64,000 bases of DNA from JBFONV01 sp040779335 (GTDB lineage: Bacteria > Pseudomonadota > Gammaproteobacteria > Enterobacterales > Alteromonadaceae). Shown here piece after piece: positions 57,601 to 64,000 of this stretch (positions are counted from its first letter, which is position 1; every line of letters begins with the position of its first letter). The stretch is taken from assembly GCA_040779335.1 (NCBI GenBank), contig JBFONV010000001.1, forward strand, positions 868,001 through 932,000. Direction: 5' to 3'. The notes beneath the pieces were generated by a model. That model had not been told where the DNA came from, did no database searches, and was given only the letters and a program-made list of their open reading frames with translations. The translations under genes were made by a program, and so were the position numbers.

Positions 57601-59418
57601 TTAATAATCTTGTAAACCAAAGCCAAATTTAAATAAGGCATGCTCTGCGTAAGGTGACAATGGTATATCGGTCACAGTAACTGGCCATGCATAAGGTGAT
57701 TTACCTGTCGGTTTGAAGCCACCAGTTGCAAATAAAAAATCGGCAACACCAGTGCCTTCTGAGCCTGGCAACCAAGCCGCTATAAACGCATCACTGTTTT
57801 CTAAATCTTCGCTGATCGCTAAGACCCGACCAGAAATGAGTATGACAATCACTTTTTTATCTAAGTCTTTACAGCCAGTAATAAGTTTTTTGTGGGCATC
57901 ACTTAACCATAACTCATCACTGTCACCAAATCCTTCTGCATAAGGGGCTTCTCCGACAACGACAACGGCTTTGCTTGCAAGCATACCTGGATAGCAGCCA
58001 TGTTCAGCGTATTCAACATCGGTTCCTTGAGCTTTAATTCCCTCAAAGATGGTCGTAGCTCCAAGGTAGCTTTCTGTTTGTCCTTGCCAATGAATAGACC
58101 AACCACCGCTTTGTAAGCCGCTATTGTTACCATGTTTACCAATAACAGCAATTGAGTCTGAGGTGCTTAGTGGTAATACATCATTGTTACTTTTTAATAA
58201 CACCATTGATTCTCGCACGGCTTGTCTGGCCACAGCGCGATGCGCTTTAGAGCCTACCTTTGCGGCAAACTCTTTTTTTGCGTAAGGATCAGTGAATAGG
58301 CCAAGGTTAAATTTCATCGTTAAAATTCTTCGCACGGCATCATCAATGCGGCTCATCGGGACTGTTTGATCAAGAACCGAGGCTTTCAGTTTTGCCATAA
58401 ATTCATCGTGATTACCTGGCTGCATAGCAATATCAATACCCGCGTTGATCACAGTATGAGGATCGCCAAAACGTAATCCTCCATTCCAGTCGGTAACAAC
58501 AACCCCCTGAAAGCCAAGTTCACTTTTTAATACATCAGTAACTAAGTGAGTGTGTTGATGCATATTTTCGCCATTGTGGGAATTGAAACCGACCATGATA
58601 GAAGCAATGCCTTGATTAACCGCAGCGCGATAGGGGGGCAAATACTGCTCTCGCATGACATGCTCTGCCATAATAGCATTTCCGCCTTCAACTCCGCCCA
58701 TCGTAGCACCATCACCGATAAAATGTTTAGCCGTGGCGGCTACCGTATCACGATTAGCGAGGCTTGTTCCTTGATGCCCTTGAACAGAGGCGATAACGGC
58801 TGCGGTGGTTAAATCTCTGTCTTCGGTATAGCCTTCATAAACTCGTCCCCAGTGTTCATGTTGCGGCATGGCAATACATGGTGAAAACGTCCAGTTAAAA
58901 CCTGTTCCTGCTACTTCCAATGCGGTGATTTGAGCGGCTTTCTTAATCAGGCTCATATTTCTGGTTGCAGCCATACCAATGTTATGAGGAAAAATCACCG
59001 CTCCTTCAAAGGTATTTTGGCCATGCACGGCATCGACAGCAATCAGTAATGGAATACCCAAACGTGTTTTTAATGCGCTGGCTTGAAACTCATTAAACTT
59101 ATTGATCCAGTCTATGGCATTAGGGCCAGGGGTGGGGCCTTCAGTGTGAATGATGGATCCAATGGCTCTTTCGCGGATAACGTCAGGGGAAACATTATTG
59201 TGCCAAACCGACTGAGTCATTTGGCCAATTTTTTCATCTAGGTTCATCGCGAGTAAAAGCACTTCAATTTTCTGTTCTTGTGTTTTGTACTGGCACAAAT
59301 CGAGCTGCAGTGTTCCCCATTTACAGATCTCATTAGCATCAACTGTAGTATCTTTTGTCTCAATGCTTGTGCATCCCAATATCGCGAAGGATAAAATCAA
59401 TAACCACAATGCTTTCAT
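57601..59418 (-). CDS. glycoside hydrolase family 3 enzyme, exported lipoprotein
   Basis: A 605-residue GH3 protein with a lipobox (AILGC, C16), so it is anchored in an envelope membrane. Barrel marks include AVDAVHGQN, TAKHFIGDGAT and the nucleophile D310 in VVVTDWNGG. The sandwich domain has VIGKHGNNSGLQSGGWSIHWQG and the AWLPGSEGTGVADFLF segment. It is a paralog of the signal-less GH3 at 44231, so the locus cleaves oligosaccharides both in the periplasm and the cytoplasm. The GH16 gene follows 74 bases downstream on the same strand, so an operon is likely. Confidence 0.9.
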   Translation of the reverse strand: MKALWLLILSFAILGCTSIETKDTTVDANEICKWGTLQLDLCQYKTQEQKIEVLLLAMNLDEKIGQMTQSVWHNNVSPDVIRERAIGSIIHTEGPTPGPNAIDWINKFNEFQASALKTRLGIPLLIAVDAVHGQNTFEGAVIFPHNIGMAATRNMSLIKKAAQITALEVAGTGFNWTFSPCIAMPQHEHWGRVYEGYTEDRDLTTAAVIASVQGHQGTSLANRDTVAATAKHFIGDGATMGGVEGGNAIMAEHVMREQYLPPYRAAVNQGIASIMVGFNSHNGENMHQHTHLVTDVLKSELGFQGVVVTDWNGGLRFGDPHTVINAGIDIAMQPGNHDEFMAKLKASVLDQTVPMSRIDDAVRRILTMKFNLGLFTDPYAKKEFAAKVGSKAHRAVARQAVRESMVLLKSNNDVLPLSTSDSIAVIGKHGNNSGLQSGGWSIHWQGQTESYLGATTIFEGIKAQGTDVEYAEHGCYPGMLASKAVVVVGEAPYAEGFGDSDELWLSDAHKKLITGCKDLDKKVIVILISGRVLAISEDLENSDAFIAAWLPGSEGTGVADFLFATGGFKPTGKSPYAWPVTVTDIPLSPYAEHALFKFGFGLQDY

Positions 59419-60009
59419 TTTTGCCTCTTTTTGTTCTTATCCTGTACTTTATTGGAACGATATTTTGTATTTACTTAGTTTATTTAGCCTGACATGGGGC
59501 TAAATATTTTCTTCCATGTCAGACGTTTTAATGTCAAAGGTTTAACAACCTTCAATATTATGTCTGTCGTTAAAAAAGACATTAATTGGATAAAATTGCA
59601 GGTCTAGCGAAAAAGTTACAGTAAAAAGCGCTCAAACGGACTACCTAGAAGACGAAACGAATTCCGCCCTAATTGAACATTGCTTTTAACGAATTACAGA
59701 CTATTGTTTCTTGAACTATTTGGGCTGCATATTTGCATAAATAAGCACCGAAAAAATAACGATTTGTCGTATTTACCGCACTCTCAGTCCGTTTTAACTT
59801 GTTTTGATTGTCATTATTTGGCGCTACTTTATTGTTGAATATAAATATTAAAAGTCAACTTGAGAATGGTTTGTCTATTTACTGTTGTTTAAGGTTCGAG
59901 AATAAAGGCAATTAAGGCAATTAAGGGCTCTCAAGACAGTTTCATTTTTCAAAAGTATCGTTAGGGCGATTTAAACCTTCAACAGCCAATAGATAACGGC
60001 AGTTAAGAA
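59419..60009. other. non-coding stretch upstream of the exported GH3 gene
   Basis: About 590 bases without a supported gene. It has weak inverted repeats (GACATGG/CCATGTC at 59491-59520 and ATGTCT/AGACAT at 59560-59582) that might be operators for the GH3 promoter. The second part may be decayed coding sequence, given the remnant that follows. Confidence 0.4.
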
Positions 60010-60260
60010 GTGATTTTTAAATTTGCAGAGCCTGAAAGTGTTGAGGTTGGAGATCGTGTTTTTGATGTTTATGTTCAGGCAAAACGAGTAATTGATGAAC
60101 TGGATGTCAAGCTTGGCCCTATGAACATCCTTATCACATCATTCTCAATCTAGCGGTGAGAGGTATGTGGAGTAGAGCTGGTGGACCAATCGGTGACAGT
60201 ATTTTTCCTGTTTCAATAGAAGTTGACTACGTGAAAGTTTTTAAACCTTTAAGCAATTAA
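60010..60260 (+). pseudogene. decayed glycosidase remnants (malectin-like piece and GH16 C-terminus)
   Basis: Two short coding-like pieces in different frames, with no start or catalytic site. The first (60010-60152) reads FKFAEPESVEVGDRVFDVYV, the pattern of malectin-like carbohydrate-binding domains. The second (60126-60260) reads ILNLAVRGMW, GDSIFP and IEVDYVKVF before its stop, the typical C-terminal strands of GH16 laminarinases. They overlap in position but not in frame, so a deletion fused the ends of one or two former genes. It is a remnant and not functional. Confidence 0.65.
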
Positions 60261-60427
60261 CCTTAAAAGCGCTAAGCATATAAGCATTAAAAAATAACGA
60301 GTAGATACAGATATAAAAGCAAAACTGTACACACTAATCTGAGTATTTAAGTAGTAATACCAATGCCAGTAAGCAAATATTTATGAGTATTGGTATATAT
60401 ATACCTTTAGTTTAGGTAGGAATTAAA

Positions 60428-63400
60428 ATGAAAAATTGTAAAAAAAACAGTAGCCAAACCACTGGTGAATTTATCATGTTAGATGGTGAACGTTATTACG
60501 CCATTAATAATGTTAACCATATGTCTCCTTTTTTTATCAGTGTCATTTCAAATAGTGATCATTGGTTATTTGTATCGTCAACAGGTGGGTTAACCGCAGG
60601 ACGAGTTTCGCCAGAAACAGCGCTATTTCCCTATATAACCGTAGACAAAATATATGAAAGTGACCTTCATACTGGTTGTAAAACGCTATTACGAGTTGAA
60701 CATGATGGTGATACTGTAAATTGGGAACCTTTTAACCGAGAGCACGACAACCGATTTAGCATTACCCGTAATTTATATAAAAACGTTTTGGGTAACAAGC
60801 TCTGTTTTGAGGAAGTAAATAACGATCTTCAACTTAAATATAAATACACATGGTCAACAAGTGAGCAGTATGGTTTTGTGCGCCGATGTGAGTTGGTGAA
60901 TTTATCAGACAAGCCCTTAACTGCTGAGTTTATTGATGGTTTTCAAAATATTCTACCCGCGGGAGCCCCACGCTTTACGCAAACTAATTCAAGTAATTTA
61001 GTTGATGCATACAAGTGGACAGAACTAGATGAAAGTTCAGGACTGGTATTTTTTACGCTTTATTCGGGCATTACTGACAGAGCAGAACCATGTGAATCAT
61101 TAAAAACTAACACGGTTTTTTGTTTAGGTTTAGAGCAGTCAAAAATATTACTTTCGTCTGATCAACTTGCCGATTTCCGCAACGGTACACCAGTAAAACA
61201 AGAAACACATAAACGTGGTATTCGTGGCGCATTCTTAGTTAATGCAACGATGACACTCGAGCCTCTTGCACATAAAAATTGGCAGTTTGTTGCCAATGTA
61301 GAGCAAAGTCAAAGCCAAGCGATTGAGCTGCGCAGTGAGTTATCGCAATCAGCAAAACTAGAAAGTAATATATTGTCTTCTATTGCTCAGGGCTCAGATG
61401 ACCTAGCGCGGATTATGGCAACGGCGGACGGTTTTCAAGCGACAGCAGAAGAAAATGTTTCAGTACACCATTATGCTAACGTACAGTTTAATGTCTTGCG
61501 CGGTGGTGCTTTTGCAGATCAATATCAGATATCGTTAAAAGATTTTTCAAGCACAGTTAATTTGTTTAATAGTGAGGTCTATTTACGTCATCGAGCGTTT
61601 TTTGAACGTTTACCCGAAAGTATCAATATTGAGCAACTGCTTGAACTTGTTAAGCAACAAGAAGACCAGCAGCTAGAGCGACTTTGTTATGAGTATTTAC
61701 CTATATTTTTTGGTCGAAGACATGGAGATCCGAGCCGTCCATGGAATCAGTTTTCTATAAAATTAAAAGATGATAACAACAATAGTTTGTTGACCTATCA
61801 AGGTAATTGGCGAGATATTTTTCAAAACTGGGAAGCATTAACCTTTAGCTACCCTATGTTTATTGAAAATGTGATCGCGAAATTTGTTAATGCATCAACT
61901 ATTGATGGTTATAACCCTTATCGAATCACCAAAGAGGGCATTGACTGGGAAGTCGAAGAGCCAGACGATCCGTGGAGCTATATTGGCTACTGGGGTGATC
62001 ACCAGATCATTTATTTACAAAAAATGTTGGAGCTTTCCAAAGAGTTTCATCCCGAAAAACTGAGTGAACTTTTACGTCAGCCACTCTTTAGCTATGCGAA
62101 TGTGCCTTACAGAATAAAACCTTTTAATGCTCTAGTTAAAAACGCTAAAAGCACAGTGACTTATGATGAAGACCTCGCTTTGAGAATTGAAGACCGTGTG
62201 AGCAAAATTGGTGCGGATGGTAAGTTGATACTTGATTCAAATGGTGAAGTCTATCAAGTTAATTTGCTTGAAAAGTTAATGGTGCCCTTACTTTGTAAAC
62301 TGGGTAATTTAGTGATAGATGGCGGTATTTGGTTAAATACCCAAAGACCTGAATGGAATGACGCTAATAATGCCTTAGTTGGTCAGGGCGTATCTGTAGT
62401 CACTTTATATTATCTGCGTCGTTATATTTGTTTCTTGCAAAAATTATTAGCGAATGAATCTGAATCGGCCATTATTTCTAAAGAAGTGAATGAGTGGATC
62501 GCGGATACGGCTAGCGCATTGAACAAAGTTCGTCCCTTATTGAACAATGCGCCGATAAGCGCAAATGAACGTTTTCAATGTTTATCAGAACTGGGACAAG
62601 CATCAAGTCGTTACCGCGAAGCAGTTTACCAACAAGAAGCATTCTCTGGACAAATGTTGCAGCCGATTGGGCAAATTAAGTCAATGCTGGAAGATGCTTT
62701 AGCCGCTATTGAACACACAATTAATACAAATGAGCGTGAAGACGGTTTATATAATGCCTATAACTTACTTGCATTTGAGCAAGAGAGTTTAACGATTGAT
62801 GACCTTTACCCTATGTTGGAAGGTCAAGTAGCGGCACTTAGTTCAGGTTCATTTAGCGCTGAAAAAGTTATATCTGTAGTAGAAGCATTATTTAAAAGTG
62901 ATGTTTACCGTCCTGATCAAGACACCTTTATGCTTTACCCAGACCGAAAGCTACCTAGCTTTTTGCAAAAAAACTGTGTTGATTCCATAAAAGTTGAAAG
63001 TAACCCATTGTTAAAACAAATGCTTGAAAAGCGAGATGAACGAATCATTTTACAAGACCATGATGGTATATATCGCTTCAACGCAGACTTAACTAACGTT
63101 GATGATTTGATGACGCAGCTTGATTCATTATCTGGTGCTTATGAAGATGTAGTTGAAATATCTCGACATTCACTACAAGCCCTTTATGAGGAAGTATTTA
63201 AACATCAAGAGTTTACAGGACGCTCTGGCGGTATGTTTGGTTTTGAAGGGTTAGGTTGTATATATTGGCATATGGTTGCTAAATTATTGTTAGCGGTAGA
63301 GGAAAACTTTTTCAATGCATTAGATAATGGCAATGATGAAGTTACTTGCAAGAAATTAGGTCATTTGTATTACCGAGTGCGCGAAGGTTTAGGCTTTAAC

Positions 63401-63877
63401 AAAACGCCGACTGAATATGGTGCATTCCCTGCAGATCCTTATTCTCATACACCGAAACATGCAGGTGCGCAGCAACCAGGTATGACAGGTCAAGTTAAAG
63501 AAGAAGTATTATCACGTTTTGGAGAGTTGGGGATCAGAGTAAAAAACGGCTCGGTGCAATTTAAAACGAATTTACTTCGCCCATGTGAATTTGTTAAAGA
63601 AGCAATCCCTTTCACTTATTTGGATGTTGACGCCAATTGGCAAAAAATAACGGTGCCTGAGTCGGGGTTAGCCTTTACTTGGTGTCAGGTGCCGATTATC
63701 TACCAGCTAAGTGATAGCAAAGAACCGTCACTAACGATCACTTGGAAAGATGGAACACAGCAAACGTTAAATCAATTGGCGTTACCAGAGAAAGAAAGTT
63801 CAAACTTGTTCTTGCGAAATGGTCAAATCCGTCAAATTTCATTAAGCTTGCATTTGGCTCAGCTTTTCTCTGAATGA
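60428..63877 (+). CDS. GH94/149/161-like beta-glucan phosphorylase (putative)
   Basis: An 1149-residue soluble protein without signal peptide. The beta-sandwich N-terminal part (about 1-400), a helical (alpha/alpha)6-like middle with PSRPWNQFSI, YQGNWRDIFQNWEAL, ASTIDGYNPYRIT and DDPWSYIGYWGDHQ, and the PEWNDANNALVGQG segment near residue 640 (candidate general-acid Asp in WND) fit the large inverting phosphorylases of clan GH-Q. Length and the glucan setting favour the beta-1,3-glucan phosphorylases (GH149 or GH161). Phosphorolysis would give glucose 1-phosphate in the cytoplasm. The exact family cannot be fixed by eye. The start follows a TAGGA ribosome site. Confidence 0.65.
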   Translation: MKNCKKNSSQTTGEFIMLDGERYYAINNVNHMSPFFISVISNSDHWLFVSSTGGLTAGRVSPETALFPYITVDKIYESDLHTGCKTLLRVEHDGDTVNWEPFNREHDNRFSITRNLYKNVLGNKLCFEEVNNDLQLKYKYTWSTSEQYGFVRRCELVNLSDKPLTAEFIDGFQNILPAGAPRFTQTNSSNLVDAYKWTELDESSGLVFFTLYSGITDRAEPCESLKTNTVFCLGLEQSKILLSSDQLADFRNGTPVKQETHKRGIRGAFLVNATMTLEPLAHKNWQFVANVEQSQSQAIELRSELSQSAKLESNILSSIAQGSDDLARIMATADGFQATAEENVSVHHYANVQFNVLRGGAFADQYQISLKDFSSTVNLFNSEVYLRHRAFFERLPESINIEQLLELVKQQEDQQLERLCYEYLPIFFGRRHGDPSRPWNQFSIKLKDDNNNSLLTYQGNWRDIFQNWEALTFSYPMFIENVIAKFVNASTIDGYNPYRITKEGIDWEVEEPDDPWSYIGYWGDHQIIYLQKMLELSKEFHPEKLSELLRQPLFSYANVPYRIKPFNALVKNAKSTVTYDEDLALRIEDRVSKIGADGKLILDSNGEVYQVNLLEKLMVPLLCKLGNLVIDGGIWLNTQRPEWNDANNALVGQGVSVVTLYYLRRYICFLQKLLANESESAIISKEVNEWIADTASALNKVRPLLNNAPISANERFQCLSELGQASSRYREAVYQQEAFSGQMLQPIGQIKSMLEDALAAIEHTINTNEREDGLYNAYNLLAFEQESLTIDDLYPMLEGQVAALSSGSFSAEKVISVVEALFKSDVYRPDQDTFMLYPDRKLPSFLQKNCVDSIKVESNPLLKQMLEKRDERIILQDHDGIYRFNADLTNVDDLMTQLDSLSGAYEDVVEISRHSLQALYEEVFKHQEFTGRSGGMFGFEGLGCIYWHMVAKLLLAVEENFFNALDNGNDEVTCKKLGHLYYRVREGLGFNKTPTEYGAFPADPYSHTPKHAGAQQPGMTGQVKEEVLSRFGELGIRVKNGSVQFKTNLLRPCEFVKEAIPFTYLDVDANWQKITVPESGLAFTWCQVPIIYQLSDSKEPSLTITWKDGTQQTLNQLALPEKESSNLFLRNGQIRQISLSLHLAQLFSE

Positions 63878-63919
63878 GATTGTTAGTAAATAAAGAAGCG
63901 ATATTTTTTGGAGAATAAG

Positions 63920-64000
63920 ATGTCGAATAAACACTATAAGCACATGTCATTAGCGGGAATGAATGTTGGTCATTCGTCTCGTGAATCATTGCAAAGCGCG
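63920..64000 (+). CDS. start of a further gene, cut by the window edge
   Basis: An open frame from ATG at 63920 (GGAG ribosome site upstream) to the window end, 27 codons: MSNKHYKHMSLAGMNVGHSS and on. It starts 42 bases after the phosphorylase-like gene and is probably in the same operon. Too short to assign. Confidence 0.5.
   Translation, partial: MSNKHYKHMSLAGMNVGHSSRESLQSA

Noticed and set aside
59491..59582. Weak inverted repeats before the exported GH3 gene as operators
   Set aside because: Arms are only 6-7 bases with wide loops and no copy was found at other promoters of the locus; recorded only as a possibility.

Overview
The window looks like chromosome of a marine gammaproteobacterium of the Alteromonadales, most likely the Colwelliaceae (Colwellia/Thalassotalea type). 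This placement is inferred from AT-rich DNA, many TonB-dependent receptors, a TtpC-type TonB2 operon, a laminarin-degradation locus and typical housekeeping genes. I could run no database search. I saw no prophage, insertion sequence, CRISPR array or tRNA gene.

Layout. (1) 0.3-7.9 kb: the end of tyrosine catabolism (fumarylacetoacetase, maleylacetoacetate isomerase), a DUF3014 protein with a PlsC-like acyltransferase, the 4.5S SRP RNA gene with its own promoter, a Na/Pi cotransporter with a small coiled-coil partner, a ComFB-like protein and tryptophan 2,3-dioxygenase. (2) 7.9-24.1 kb: an accessory block with two small-type and one TPR-linked Asp/Asn beta-hydroxylase-like proteins (one fused to a propeller-like domain), a TPR-2OG oxygenase, a tandem pair of 2OG-Fe(II) oxygenases, two sulfotransferase-like proteins, a methyltransferase and a large TonB-dependent receptor. 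The housekeeping pair priC and a TSUP transporter interrupts it. (3) 24.5-29.4 kb: a DUF3450-TtpC-ExbB-ExbD-TonB-TPR energising operon. (4) 29.5-35.2 kb: dusC, a precursor-like protein with five EGKCG motifs (HvfA-type copper metallophore family) without local maturation genes, an FNR-box-controlled 40-residue membrane protein, a single-domain response regulator, then apt-dnaX-ybaB. dnaX carries an E. coli-like -1 frameshift signal. recR is missing from its usual place.

(5) 35.6-44.2 kb: a coherent cluster of a two-component system, an EF-hand protein, a proline-rich small protein, a lipoprotein with three lamin-tail domains and a CotH kinase-like domain, a VTC-type polyphosphate polymerase, a DUF4956 membrane protein and an OprP-like porin. 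Three promoters in this cluster share the same 11-bp-spaced direct repeats, which makes it look like one regulon of the local response regulator. (6) 44.2-64 kb: a beta-1,3-glucan (laminarin-type) utilisation locus: two GH3 enzymes, a GPH/MFS sugar symporter, two GH16 lipoproteins (one with four WDCCGG repeats), a SusC-like TonB-dependent receptor, a second CotH lipoprotein, decayed remnants of another glycosidase and a 1149-residue protein that resembles GH94/149/161-type glucan phosphorylases.

How it may work together. The TonB2 operon could energise both receptors in the window. In the glucan locus, surface GH16 enzymes would cut the polymer, the receptor would import oligosaccharides, and the GH3 enzymes plus the phosphorylase would finish them, with the symporter moving small sugars into the cytoplasm. 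The two most unusual parts are the oxygenase/sulfotransferase block and the polyphosphate/CotH regulon. Their functions are inference, not established.
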